NCBI RefSeq assembly: GCF_045287255.1
Contig: NZ_CP137142.1
Coordinates: 62,001-126,000 of the forward strand
Source: Henriciella sp045287255
Lineage (GTDB): Bacteria; Pseudomonadota; Alphaproteobacteria; Caulobacterales; Hyphomonadaceae
DNA: 64,000 nt
Direction of reading: 5' to 3'
Within the stretch, counting starts at the first letter, position 1. Every line of letters starts with the position of its first letter. Both the position numbers and the translations under genes were made by a program. Positions 8,600-17,228 of the stretch are shown piece by piece. A model generated the notes under the pieces. The model saw only the letters and a list, made by a program, of their open reading frames with translations. It did not search any database and had not been told where the DNA came from.

Positions 8600-9670
8600 A
8601 TGAGTAATCCCGCCTCTCTGATGCAATCCATGGATGCCCGCTCACGGGATATTTTCCGTCAGATTGTTGAGACTTATCTGGAGACTGGGGAGCCTGTGGG
8701 CTCACGCACCCTGTCGAAAGGCGGAATACAGCTCTCGGCGGCCTCTATTCGCAATGTTATGGCGGATTTGACCGAGCTCGGTTTGTTGGATGCACCGCAT
8801 GTTTCTGCGGGCCGGATGCCAACCCATGCAGGTTTGCGCTTGTTCGTGGATGGCTTTCTGGAGGTCAGCGAAGCGGGCGGTAAAGACCGGAGCGAGATTG
8901 ACGCGCGCCTGCGCTCCGCCGGGCGAGACCTAGGCGGGGTATTGAAGGAGGCGTCATCTATTCTCTCCGGCCTCGCAGGCGGGGCAGGTTTGGTCTCCTC
9001 ACCAAAAACCGATGCGCCGGTGCGCCATGTCGAGTTTGTTCCGCTTTCGACCGGGGAAGCGCTGTGTGTTCTGGTGACAGAGAATGGCGATGTTGAGAAC
9101 CGTCTGATCCGGGTGCCTGCAGGCTTGCCGCAGACAGCTCTGATTGAAGCGGGGAATTATCTCGCGACCCGTATGAAGGGGAAAACGCTACAGGATGCTT
9201 CCCGGGTCGTGCGCGAAGAGATTTCCAATCATAAGGCGCAGCTTGATACTGCCGCAGCCGATCTCGTCGAACGCGGCCTTGCCGAATGGGCGGGTGCTTT
9301 GCCAGGTCAACAGCGTAGCCTGATCATTCATGGCCGCGCGAACCTGCTGGAAGATGCTGCCGCCGCAGAAGACATGGAACGGGTTCGACAGCTGTTTGAT
9401 GCATTGGAGCGCCAAAAGGGCTTGCTAGATATCCTTGATCAGACCAGAGAGGCCGAAGGTGTGCGCCTGTTCATTGGCTCGGAAAACAGTCTTTTCCCGT
9501 TATCGGGTTCAAGCGTGATTGTTGCTCCCTATATGAACGCGCAGAGAGAGGTTATCGGAGCACTTGGTGTGATAGGTCCAACACGGCTGAATTACGCACG
9601 GGTTATACCGATGGTGGATTATACAGCGCGCATGGTGGGGCGGGTTCTCGACCAGCGCGGGCAGGAGTAA
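8600..9670 (+). CDS. hrcA: Heat-inducible transcription repressor HrcA
   Basis: 356-residue repressor of class I heat-shock genes, acting by binding the CIRCE inverted repeat and folded with help from GroEL. The N-terminal winged helix (RDIFRQIVETYLETGEPVGSRTLSK) and the central IRNVMADLTELGLLDAPHVSAGRMPTHAGLRLFVD segment are highly characteristic; the C-terminal YTARMVGRVLD is conserved. ATG 8600 is chosen because the family starts close to MDARSRDIF; the longer GTG-started frame would overlap the acyltransferase. I saw no CIRCE element (TTAGCACTC-N9-GAGTGCTAA) in the window, so its targets, presumably groESL, lie elsewhere. Confidence 0.95.
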   Translation: MSNPASLMQSMDARSRDIFRQIVETYLETGEPVGSRTLSKGGIQLSAASIRNVMADLTELGLLDAPHVSAGRMPTHAGLRLFVDGFLEVSEAGGKDRSEIDARLRSAGRDLGGVLKEASSILSGLAGGAGLVSSPKTDAPVRHVEFVPLSTGEALCVLVTENGDVENRLIRVPAGLPQTALIEAGNYLATRMKGKTLQDASRVVREEISNHKAQLDTAAADLVERGLAEWAGALPGQQRSLIIHGRANLLEDAAAAEDMERVRQLFDALERQKGLLDILDQTREAEGVRLFIGSENSLFPLSGSSVIVAPYMNAQREVIGALGVIGPTRLNYARVIPMVDYTARMVGRVLDQRGQE

Positions 9671-9678
9671 AGACGGAT

Positions 9679-10350
9679 ATGAGTGACGAGACAACGAAGC
9701 CAGATCTGGGACCAAATGCCAGCAAGGCCGACCTGAAAGCGGCAGCTGATGATCTGCTGAAGCAAGCCAAGGCTGCAGATAAAGCGGCCATGGAAGCTGA
9801 GACAGAAATGCTCGATGAAGAGTTTGGTGAGCCGGTTCCAGAGCTTGAGCCAGAGGTTCAGCACACGCCCGAGCAGCAGATCATGATCCTTGAGGCGGAA
9901 AAGGAAGAGATGCGCGACCAGCTTCTGCGCACCCTTGCCGAGATGGAGAATATCCGGAAGCGTTCTGAGCGCGAAAAAGTCGATGCCCGGACCTTTGCGA
10001 TTGAGAAGTTCGCTCGCGACCTGCTCAGCGTCTCCGACAATATGGCGCGCGCGCTTGAGGCTCTGCCAGAGTCCGAGCGCGAGGGGCTGACCGAGGGCGG
10101 CAAAGGCCTGCTCAGCGGTATCGAGATGACCCAGAAAGAGCTGCACACGGTTCTGACCCGTCATGGCGTCACTGAGATTGAGGCCGAGCCCGGCGCGGCG
10201 TTTGATCCAAACCTGCATCAGGCCGTCGCAAATATCCCGAGCGAGCACCCGAATGGCACAATTGCCAGCCTGTTCCAGGGCGGATGGCGGATCGGCGATC
10301 GCGTCCTACGCGCCGCTATGGTTGCCGTCAGTGCGGGGCAGGCGAATTAG
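9679..10350 (+). CDS. grpE: GrpE nucleotide exchange factor
   Basis: 223-residue cochaperone that releases ADP from DnaK. An acidic, Ala/Lys-rich low-complexity N-terminus and a coiled coil (about residues 65-125, including EEMRDQLLRTLAEMENIRKRSEREK) lead into the conserved C-terminal beta domain (HGVTEIEAEPGAAFDPNLHQAV ... GWRIGDRVLRAAMVAVS). It follows hrcA by 8 bases and is surely in the same operon. The stop interlocks (TTAG) with that of a lipoprotein gene on the other strand, which separates it from dnaK. Confidence 0.96.
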   Translation: MSDETTKPDLGPNASKADLKAAADDLLKQAKAADKAAMEAETEMLDEEFGEPVPELEPEVQHTPEQQIMILEAEKEEMRDQLLRTLAEMENIRKRSEREKVDARTFAIEKFARDLLSVSDNMARALEALPESEREGLTEGGKGLLSGIEMTQKELHTVLTRHGVTEIEAEPGAAFDPNLHQAVANIPSEHPNGTIASLFQGGWRIGDRVLRAAMVAVSAGQAN

Positions 10351-11237
10351 TCTGCCACAACCCGCCACGCGGTTACGGTTCCGGGTTGCCAGTTTGGCAC
10401 AATGATCAGGCCGCCAATACGGGTGAGATCATTTTGATAGATTGTCTGATCAACAGTGTTCACAAGTTCGGTTGTCTCGCCTGCGGATGAGACATGCCAG
10501 ATTTGGCCTGGCCAACTGGAGACCAGATAGCTGCCATCATCCAAAACAGCGATACCATCAGCATTTTCCATACCTGTCGCGATTTCGGTAAGCTCGCCAT
10601 CGCCTTTGGTTTCAAACAGGCTGCCAGAACTCATTGTTGAGATCAGGAGTCTCTCACCATCAGCGGTCAGGCCATTCACGCCGCCAAGGCGCTCATCGGA
10701 CAGCCATTCCTTGTAACCATTCTCATCAAGCTGGAATATGCGGGCCGTGGCAGAATCCGATGCATATACGCCGCCCTGCCAGACTGTGACATCATTCATG
10801 AAGCCTGCGCCTTCGATGGGGTAGGTATTCTCGATTTCTGCGCTTGGAATATCGATCACATGGTAAGCATCAATATCTGAAACGAAGAGCTTGTCGCCGC
10901 GAATGGCCATACCTTTTGGGCCATTGAGGCCTTCAACCCAGCGCGCTTCCAACACTTCCCCGGCTAGCGAGACGCGGGAAATCCAACCCTCACCGTCTTT
11001 CGCGTTTCCTTCGCCAGCAACATTGGAGATGAAAAGCGTCTCGCCTTGAACCGCAACTCCTTCAGGATCGGAAAATCCTTCCGTAAGCCAGACCCGTTCC
11101 AGACTTGGCATGCTTGCCTCAATAATGTCCGGTGCAGGCAGCTCAATCGCGGGTGGTTCTGGCGCTGTAATGGTCGGTGGCTCGGACTCCGAGCAGGCGA
11201 AAAGTGCCAAAACCGAGACGAAAGCAATCTTGCGCAT
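10347..11237 (-). CDS. Lipoprotein with SMP-30/gluconolactonase-like beta-propeller
   Basis: 296-residue predicted lipoprotein (LALFAC, Cys15) followed by a repeat-rich all-beta region resembling SMP-30/NHL-type six-bladed propellers: recurring units such as SDPEGVAVQGETLFISN, NGPKGMAIRGDKLFVSD, NGLTADGERLLIST and NADGIAVLDDGSYLVSS, each about 45 residues apart. Such proteins bind Ca2+ and may hydrolyse lactones, but the exact substrate cannot be read from sequence. The ATG at 11237 is chosen because a good ribosome-binding site (GGGAGA) and a signal peptide start there; upstream codons lack homology. It is inserted between grpE and dnaK on the opposite strand. Confidence 0.82.
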   Translation of the reverse strand: MRKIAFVSVLALFACSESEPPTITAPEPPAIELPAPDIIEASMPSLERVWLTEGFSDPEGVAVQGETLFISNVAGEGNAKDGEGWISRVSLAGEVLEARWVEGLNGPKGMAIRGDKLFVSDIDAYHVIDIPSAEIENTYPIEGAGFMNDVTVWQGGVYASDSATARIFQLDENGYKEWLSDERLGGVNGLTADGERLLISTMSSGSLFETKGDGELTEIATGMENADGIAVLDDGSYLVSSWPGQIWHVSSAGETTELVNTVDQTIYQNDLTRIGGLIIVPNWQPGTVTAWRVVAD

Positions 11238-11323
11238 AATGAGTTCTCCCTCTTGGGTTACATTTGTAACGCACCAAAATGCAGTTTGGCGAGTGAAATT
11301 GTGTAAACTCAATCCCACACAAA

Positions 11324-11354
11324 CCCCTTGAACCATAAAAACCGCGTCCCACAT
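11324..11354 (+). promoter_or_regulatory. RpoH (sigma-32)-type promoter of dnaK
   Basis: CCCCTTGAA at 11324-11332, 15 bases, then CCCACAT at 11348-11354, closely matching the alphaproteobacterial heat-shock sigma factor consensus (CTTGAA ... CCCCAT). It lies 141 bases before the dnaK start on the same strand and in the only intergenic space available to dnaK. Confidence 0.7.
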
Positions 11355-11494
11355 GCGCTGGCAGAGGGGTGAACGGATTTAAACACCGATCTCATCCTTG
11401 TTTTTAAATCACCCACAGAGCCGCGCGGAGCGGGTGCTGCCTTGCAGGCCGTTTAAAAGGTCCGGGCGGCGGCTTAAGAAAGAGAGAAAAACTC

Positions 11495-13414
11495 ATGGGA
11501 AAAATCATCGGGATTGACCTCGGGACCACCAATTCATGTGTGGCCGTAATGGATGGCGGTGACGCCAAAGTCATTGAGAACAGCGAAGGCGCGCGCACGA
11601 CGCCATCCGTTGTCGCCTTTACCGAAGGCGGAGAGCGCCTGATCGGGATGCCAGCGCGCCGTCAGGCTGTGACCAACCCGGACTTTACCTTCTATGCCAT
11701 TAAGCGCCTGATCGGCCGCACCTTTGATGACCCGACCGTCAAAAAGGATATGGAAATCTCCCCGTATGAGATCGTGAAAGGTCCAAACGGCGATGCCTGG
11801 GTAAAAGGCCGCGATAAGGAATACGCGCCACAGGAAATCTCTGCCTTCGTTCTGACGAAGATGAAGGAAACCGCTGAAGCCTATCTCGGCAGCGAAGTGA
11901 CCCAGGCCGTGATCACGGTTCCGGCCTACTTTAACGATGCCCAGCGTCAGGCGACCAAGGATGCCGGTAAGATTGCGGGCCTTGAAGTCCTGCGCATCAT
12001 CAATGAGCCAACGGCTGCCGCGCTCGCCTATGGCCTCGACAAGGGTGAGAATAAAGTCATCGCGGTTTATGACCTTGGTGGCGGGACATTCGACGTTTCC
12101 ATCCTTGAGATCGGCGATGGTGTATTTGAAGTTCTGTCGACCAATGGTGACACGTTCCTCGGCGGTGAAGACTTCGATATTCGCCTGTACGAGCACATCC
12201 TGTCCGAGTTTAAGAAAGAGACGAGCATCGATCTTTCAAATGACAAGATGGCCGTCCCGCGTATCCGTGAAGAAGCTGAGAAAGCCAAGAAAGAGCTGTC
12301 TTCTGCCTCATCTTATGAGGTCAACCTGCCGTTTATTACTGCGGATGCGACCGGGCCGAAGCACCTCAACATGAAGATCACCCGTGCGAAGCTGGAAAGC
12401 CTCGTTTCTGACCTGATCAAGCGCACGATTGAGCCTTGTAAGAAAGCTCTTTCTGATGCTGGCAAGTCTGTTGGTGATCTGGATGAGGTTGTTCTGGTCG
12501 GCGGTATGACCCGTATGCCTGCGGTGCAGGAAGCGGTGACAAAATTCTTCGGTAAAGACCCGCACAAGGGTGTGAACCCGGACGAAGTTGTCGCGCTCGG
12601 CGCGGCGATTCAGGGCGGTGTTCTGCAAGGTGACGTGAAAGACGTTGTCCTGCTCGATGTGACGCCTCTGTCGTTGGGTATTGAAACACTTGGCGGTGTG
12701 TTCACGCGTCTGATTGACCGCAACACGACTATCCCGACCAAGAAAAGCCAGACCTTCTCAACCGCTGAAGACAACCAGCCGGCTGTGACCATTCGCGTGT
12801 TCCAGGGTGAGCGCGAGATGGCGAATGATAACAAACTGCTGGGGCAGTTTAACCTTGAAGGTATCCCGCCAGCCCCGCGTGGCCTGCCACAGATTGAAGT
12901 GACCTTCGACATTGATGCGAACGGTATCGTTTCTGTCTCGGCCAAGGACAAGGCGACCAATAAAGAGCAGCAGATCACCATTCAGGCCGATGGTGGCCTG
13001 TCTGAGGACGATATTCAGAACATGATGAAGGATGCCGAGGCGAATGCCGAAGCAGACAAGCAGCGTCGTGAGCTGGTTGAAGCCAAGAACAATGCTGAAT
13101 CTCTGGCCCACCAGACCGAAAAGCAGCTCGAAGAGCATGGCGATAAGGTCGGTGATGATGTCAAAGAAGAGATCAAGAAAGCGTCTGAAGAGCTGAAAGC
13201 AGCGGCAGAAGGTGAAGACCTTGCTGACATTCAAGCCAAACATCAGGCCCTGATGACAGCCGCCATGAAACTCGGTGAAGCGATTTATGGTGCCCAGCAG
13301 GCTGAAGAAGCGGGCGCTGATGCCGCAGCAGACGCCGCGGCTGATGGTGAAGATGTTGTTGATGCCGACTTTGAAGAAGTCAGCGAAGATGATGACGGTC
13401 GTCAGTCTGCCTAA
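11495..13414 (+). CDS. dnaK: Molecular chaperone DnaK (Hsp70)
   Basis: 639-residue Hsp70 chaperone, full length. GIDLGTTNSCVAV (residues 5-17) is the phosphate-1 loop, IINEPTAAALAYG and YDLGGGTFDVS are further nucleotide-binding signatures, and the substrate-binding domain begins after the LLDVTPLSLGIET linker. The C-terminus ends in an Ala/Asp-rich tail (DADFEEVSEDDD), as in most Proteobacteria. A heat-shock-type promoter precedes it and a strong terminator follows, so it is probably transcribed alone; the usual partner dnaJ is not in this window. Confidence 0.98.
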   Translation: MGKIIGIDLGTTNSCVAVMDGGDAKVIENSEGARTTPSVVAFTEGGERLIGMPARRQAVTNPDFTFYAIKRLIGRTFDDPTVKKDMEISPYEIVKGPNGDAWVKGRDKEYAPQEISAFVLTKMKETAEAYLGSEVTQAVITVPAYFNDAQRQATKDAGKIAGLEVLRIINEPTAAALAYGLDKGENKVIAVYDLGGGTFDVSILEIGDGVFEVLSTNGDTFLGGEDFDIRLYEHILSEFKKETSIDLSNDKMAVPRIREEAEKAKKELSSASSYEVNLPFITADATGPKHLNMKITRAKLESLVSDLIKRTIEPCKKALSDAGKSVGDLDEVVLVGGMTRMPAVQEAVTKFFGKDPHKGVNPDEVVALGAAIQGGVLQGDVKDVVLLDVTPLSLGIETLGGVFTRLIDRNTTIPTKKSQTFSTAEDNQPAVTIRVFQGEREMANDNKLLGQFNLEGIPPAPRGLPQIEVTFDIDANGIVSVSAKDKATNKEQQITIQADGGLSEDDIQNMMKDAEANAEADKQRRELVEAKNNAESLAHQTEKQLEEHGDKVGDDVKEEIKKASEELKAAAEGEDLADIQAKHQALMTAAMKLGEAIYGAQQAEEAGADAAADAAADGEDVVDADFEEVSEDDDGRQSA

Positions 13415-13436
13415 CCTGACTTAAGTTGACTGGAAT

Positions 13437-13471
13437 AAAGCCCGTACCGAAAGGTGCGGGCTTTTTCTTTT
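13437..13471 (+). terminator. Intrinsic terminator after dnaK
   Basis: AAAGCCCGTACC-GAAA-GGTGCGGGCTTT forms a 12-bp stem with one G:T-type pair and a GAAA tetraloop, followed by a T-rich run (TTTTTCTTTT). It lies 22 bases after the dnaK stop. Confidence 0.9.
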
Positions 13472-13620
13472 GAAGGGATAGTGCCAAGGAGCGGGTGTAC
13501 TTGGCTTCCGTGCTTGTGGCGTCGTCTCCAGTCTCGGCCTGTCGCTTTCAACAAACTGTGTAAACAGGCCGTATTCACAGATAAGGCTAGGCCCTTCCAT
13601 AATCGGCATTGGGATACCGT

Positions 13621-14499
13621 TTAGGAGTTTGCCCTGTCTGGCGTTTCGCGGTCTCTGGCAGGTTGCCACTCCGGTGTCCCGAATAGTCGCATCCACACCT
13701 CGCGGGCTGACTTGGCCTCGCCCAATTCGCGGAACAGATTTGGCCACTCAGAGAACCATACTGAAAGCGGGTTCACGCTGTCATAGTCCCGCTTCAGGCC
13801 ATAGTTCGGCGTCTCCTCTTCTCTTTGGTAGGTGCCGAAGAGGCGATCCCAGATGATCAGGATGCCGCCATAATTCTTGTCGATATATTTGTCGTCACAG
13901 CCATGGTGAACCCGGTGATTGGCCGGGGTGTTGATGATCCCTTCCAGCATGCCAAGTTTGCCGATCACCTCAGTATGGATCCATGTCTGATAGGCCAGCA
14001 CAACCAGAATGCCAAAGAACACGACTTGCGGCGGGAAGCCGATCAGGATCAGCGGGAAATGCAATAGCGCGGAGATAAAGCCCTCAAACGGCCCGAAGCG
14101 AATGCCGACCAGAATATTCATATGTCGCGAAGAGTGGTGGACGGCATGTTGCGTCCACAGGATACGCACCCGATGCGCCAGCCTGTGCTCCCAGTAATAG
14201 ATGAAATCGGCCGCCAGAACAGCGAGGACCACGGTCCATGCCGTCAGCGGCATCGTCCAACTCACAAAGGCTTCGGAAACATAGACAAAGCCGAGATAGG
14301 CAAAGGACAGCAGGAAGATCTCGACAATCAGATAAGGGATCTGCGTCGACGCACTCGCCACCATATCCAGCGCAGATCGTCCCGTCATCGAACCGGAGAA
14401 CAAGCCCTTCAACACCTCAATCGCCAGAATAGCGATGCCGATCAGGAAAAACGCGTCCTCAAAGTCCTGCCCGAAAGCGGTTAAAGCCTCCATCGTCAT
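13621..14499 (-). CDS. Sterol desaturase / fatty acid hydroxylase family protein
   Basis: 292-residue membrane di-iron oxygenase of the fatty acid hydroxylase superfamily. Hydrophobic helices (about 15-33, 52-75, 85-102 and 145-172) surround the histidine clusters HRLAH (105-109), HAVHH (118-122) and HRVHH (195-199) that bind the iron pair. The family hydroxylates or desaturates lipids such as sterols, hopanoids, carotenoids or fatty acids; the substrate here is unknown. It follows the TetR-type regulator by 2 bases, so the two almost certainly form an operon, with the regulator likely controlling this enzyme. Confidence 0.88.
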   Translation of the reverse strand: MTMEALTAFGQDFEDAFFLIGIAILAIEVLKGLFSGSMTGRSALDMVASASTQIPYLIVEIFLLSFAYLGFVYVSEAFVSWTMPLTAWTVVLAVLAADFIYYWEHRLAHRVRILWTQHAVHHSSRHMNILVGIRFGPFEGFISALLHFPLILIGFPPQVVFFGILVVLAYQTWIHTEVIGKLGMLEGIINTPANHRVHHGCDDKYIDKNYGGILIIWDRLFGTYQREEETPNYGLKRDYDSVNPLSVWFSEWPNLFRELGEAKSAREVWMRLFGTPEWQPARDRETPDRANS

Positions 14500-14501
14500 G
14501 T

Positions 14502-15056
14502 CTATTGTCTCCCAAGTCCGCAGGTCAGCGTCTGCCAGGCTAAATCCGCCGCCTGAGCCTGCGTGACATCACCGGCGCGTACACTCTCCCACGCCGCCAT
14601 CAGCAAATAATCAAATGCCTGCACGATCCATGCGGTCGGTACGGCTCGGTCAAACAGTTCCTCGCATTTGGCACCTTCGACCATCTCTTCGGTTTCGCGT
14701 TGCTGGCGGGCATATTCCTTTTGCAGGGCAGGGGCATACTCAATCGCATCTGAGGCGAGAAAGCCATAGCGATTCCCCAGAGGAATCAGGACTTCCAGCG
14801 ATACACGCAGGGCCTCCCCATACGATTTCACATCCGCACTGGCTGCTTCCACCACTTCATCCATTTCCGTAATGGCGATCTCTGCCAGCGCATGAATCAG
14901 GGCCTCCCGGCTCGAAAAATGGCGGTGCAGGGTGGCCCGACCAACGCCAGCCAGCTCTGCAACCTGCGCCAAAGATGCGCTCGGATCGCGATTGAACACG
15001 GTAAAGCCCGCTTCAATGATGGCTTCTCTGGCCGAGGGACGGATCAGATTTGTCAT
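14502..15056 (-). CDS. TetR/AcrR family regulator
   Basis: 184-residue one-component repressor. The N-terminal helix-turn-helix is unmistakable (SAREAIIEAGFTVFNRDPSASLAQVAELAGVGRATLHRHFSSREALIHAL, about residues 7-57); the C-terminal helical ligand-binding domain is unassigned. ATG 15056 is chosen because homology begins at once and a perfect operator-like palindrome overlaps it; a longer frame would read through that palindrome. It is the first gene of an operon with the sterol desaturase homologue. Autoregulation is inferred from the operator position. Confidence 0.92.
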   Translation of the reverse strand: MTNLIRPSAREAIIEAGFTVFNRDPSASLAQVAELAGVGRATLHRHFSSREALIHALAEIAITEMDEVVEAASADVKSYGEALRVSLEVLIPLGNRYGFLASDAIEYAPALQKEYARQQRETEEMVEGAKCEELFDRAVPTAWIVQAFDYLLMAAWESVRAGDVTQAQAADLAWQTLTCGLGRQ

Positions 15057-15073
15057 GAGACAATTATGTCTCA
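15056..15073. promoter_or_regulatory. TetR operator candidate
   Basis: TGAGACA-ATTA-TGTCTCA, perfect 7-base arms around a 4-base centre. It abuts and overlaps by one base the start codon of the TetR gene, so binding would block both promoter clearance and initiation. Typical size and symmetry for TetR/AcrR family operators. Confidence 0.7.
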
Positions 15074-15205
15074 TTTGGTCAAGATGTGTCAACACATGCG
15101 ACCACATATGGCTCTCGACGCCCAAGCCAGGCTTCTTTTCGACTATGGCATGGAAAACGCAGGCAAGTATCGCAGCTTATGCTTGTTGGCGATTTGGGTT
15201 AAAGC

Positions 15206-15251
15206 AGAATAGTAGATCAAAATATTTCAGCATCTGTGCGTATACTATTCT
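15206..15251. repeat. 9-bp inverted repeat in AT-rich DNA
   Basis: AGAATAGTA at 15206-15214 and TACTATTCT at 15243-15251 are exact reverse complements, 28 bases apart, just upstream of the -35 box of the HSDR-like gene. Could be a regulatory site or a scar of insertion. Confidence 0.4.
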
Positions 15252-15261
15252 ACATGCGCGA

Positions 15262-15290
15262 TTGACAATCCAATGAAAAATTTCTGTTAT
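15262..15290 (+). promoter_or_regulatory. Sigma-70-type promoter of the HSDR-like gene
   Basis: Perfect TTGACA (-35) at 15262-15267, 17-base spacer, TGTTAT (-10, 4 of 6) at 15285-15290. It ends 25 bases before the start codon, with GGGGA as ribosome-binding site between. Confidence 0.55.
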
Positions 15291-15315
15291 CAAAAAAACA
15301 GAAACGGGGACGTCA

Positions 15316-16359
15316 ATGGATACAGTATTTGAGGAAAAGTTACGCTCTCTTAGCGCGCTAGCAACAGAGAAGCGATCACATTTGCAAACCGAAGAGGCTG
15401 TAAAAACAGCGGTCATCCTCAATCTTATCCAATGCTTGGGCTTTAACCCATTCGATCCAAGAGAAGTCATTCCAGAATATACTGCTGACGTTGGCGTTAA
15501 ACGCGGGGAGAAAGTCGATTATGCCATCTCGATTGGTGGCAAGATCGCGATCCTCGTTGAATGCAAATCGCCTCAGTCAAAACTATCGCGTCCGCATGCC
15601 TCTCAACTGTATCGATACTTCTCTGTGACGGAGGCCCGGTTTGCCGTTCTGACCAACGGCTATGATTGGGAAGTTTACACCGATCTAGACGCCCCGAACC
15701 GGATGGATGAACGGCCATTCCTGTCATTTGACCTTTCAGAGATTGATCAAACCGCTATTTCCGAACTTGCCAAGTTTCGCAAGTCAGAATTCGACATTGA
15801 GAATATCCTCTTAACCGCATCTAATTTGAAATATGTCTCCGCCTTGAAGGCTGAAATACGACAAGAACTCTCAGAGCCATCTGATGAGTTCGTACAAATG
15901 CTCGTCAGGCGCGTCTATGATGGGCGGGTCACAGCATCGGTCAGAGAAGACTTTGAGAAATTGATCGCCAGAAGCGTCAAGGAAGTTCTACGCGATAAAG
16001 TGAATGCACGACTCTCCAGTGCCTTGCACCACAGTGTCATGGCATCTGAGCCGGAAGAAGACCCGGATGAAATTGAAACCACTCAAGATGAATGGGACGG
16101 CTATCGTATTGCAACGGCGATTGCCTCAAAAGTCATCGATCCCGAGCGTGTTTGTATACGAGATACGAAGTCATATTGCGGGATACTGATCGACGACAAC
16201 AATCGCAGGCCGCTTGTCAGACTGTACTTTAACAGCAAGACCACTCGATACCTTGGTCTCTTCGACAATGAAGACGAAGAAAAGGTTCGTGTCGATAAGG
16301 TGACCGATCTCTACAAATTCTCTGAACGCATAAGAGGCGCGGCTGCCAAGTACGCTTGA
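15316..16359 (+). CDS. Orphan type I restriction HSDR_N-like nuclease-domain protein
   Basis: 347-residue protein whose N-terminal half matches the HSDR_N (type I restriction subunit R N-terminal) endonuclease domain. The PD-(D/E)xK core is visible as Asp68 in KVDYAI and Glu82/Lys84 in ILVECK, preceded by an EEAVKTAVILNLIQ helix. No helicase domain follows, and no hsdM or hsdS gene is nearby, so this is not a complete restriction system. The C-terminal 90 residues (YRIATAIASKVIDPERVCIRDTKSYCGILIDD) form a separate small domain also seen in stand-alone proteins of this type. The gene and its flanks are more AT-rich than neighbours, suggesting recent transfer. A role in phage defence is conceivable but unproven. 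Confidence 0.75.
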   Translation: MDTVFEEKLRSLSALATEKRSHLQTEEAVKTAVILNLIQCLGFNPFDPREVIPEYTADVGVKRGEKVDYAISIGGKIAILVECKSPQSKLSRPHASQLYRYFSVTEARFAVLTNGYDWEVYTDLDAPNRMDERPFLSFDLSEIDQTAISELAKFRKSEFDIENILLTASNLKYVSALKAEIRQELSEPSDEFVQMLVRRVYDGRVTASVREDFEKLIARSVKEVLRDKVNARLSSALHHSVMASEPEEDPDEIETTQDEWDGYRIATAIASKVIDPERVCIRDTKSYCGILIDDNNRRPLVRLYFNSKTTRYLGLFDNEDEEKVRVDKVTDLYKFSERIRGAAAKYA

Positions 16360-16390
16360 ATACTTGCCAACTGCAGTTCTCACTCACGCT

Positions 16391-16506
16391 CCCCACGGCT
16401 TGACCGTGGGGTCCATCTCCATGCCCGGTTAAGAAGGTAAGCGGCTATTGCTGTCCTTATCCCGGACGAAGCCGCAGGTAATGGATTGCACGGTCAAGCC
16501 GTGCAA
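16391..16506. repeat. Paired REP-like hairpins
   Basis: Perfect hairpin CCCCACGG-CTTGA-CCGTGGGG at 16391-16411 and perfect hairpin TTGCACGG-TCAAG-CCGTGCAA at 16486-16506. Their cores (15 bases) are exact reverse complements of each other, and GCGGCT/AGCCGC pairs between them. This is the layout of a REP doublet or small structured repeat. Confidence 0.65.
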
Positions 16507-16644
16507 AGCGTGTTGAGAGGGATTTCCAGGAAACAATCCCACCCCTTATCCACGGCGCTATAATCCTTGCCATCTCCTCTCTATGACAGGGCCTTTCCGG
16601 AGCGGCTGGGAATGAGGGGCTTCGAAGGCAGTCGCGTCAGCGAT

Positions 16645-17228
16645 GATTTGATCCAGGGGATCAAATCAAGCCGGAGAAGGCCACGGCAGTGGCAGAGCGG
16701 TGGTCTGTGTCTGCTGGTTTGGGTCCGTACCCGGTCTTGCGGAACAGTCGGGTGGTCAAGGCGCGTGGGGGTGAGCGATCTCAACCCCGGCAAGCGCTAA
16801 AGCCCGGACCTGTGGCGGCGAAAGCGCCATGGGAAACAACCGAAAACGCACCACCGCGGGCGCGCTCAGCTTGGGCGCTATAGGCTTGCCACAAGGCGAG
16901 CAGTCATGTCGCGTGCAACCTGAGCGCGCCCAGGCTCTGTTATAACGCCAAGGGGAGACCCTGTGGCGGGTTTGGGTGTGTCTTGAGTTTTGTGCTGCCC
17001 TGAGGCCCTGCGGGCCAGCAGCACGAAGCAGGTCTCGTATCGGCGCTGCGCGCCTCACATAGACCATGTTCAAGACTGTTTATGTTCGCAGGAGTCGGTG
17101 CTTGTAGAGAGAGAGTTTTTTGATGCGGTCCTGACGCCCTGCGGGCGAACCGCGAAAGCGGGTTCCGGTCTGGCTTCCCGCCACTGCCGTGGCCTTCTTC
17201 GCTGAAATCGATCCACTGGATCGATTTC
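16645..17228. repeat. Non-coding block bounded by inverted about 49-bp modules
   Basis: Left module 16645-16693: perfect hairpin GATTTGATCC-AGG-GGATCAAATC followed by an 18-base block starting GAAGGCCACGG. Right module 17180-17228: the exact reverse complement of that 18-base block (17180-17197), then hairpin GAAATCGATCC-ACT-GGATCGATTTC. The two modules face each other, as in a MITE-like or composite repeat of about 584 bases. No coding frame inside looks real. Confidence 0.55.

Noticed and set aside
8569..11494. A CIRCE element for HrcA near hrcA, grpE or dnaK
   Set aside because: Searched by eye for TTAGCACTC-N9-GAGTGCTAA on both strands; none found in the window.
13421..13747. 108-codon frame on the minus strand overlapping the dnaK terminator
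   Set aside because: Overlaps the terminator and the 3' end of the desaturase gene; composition random, no homology.
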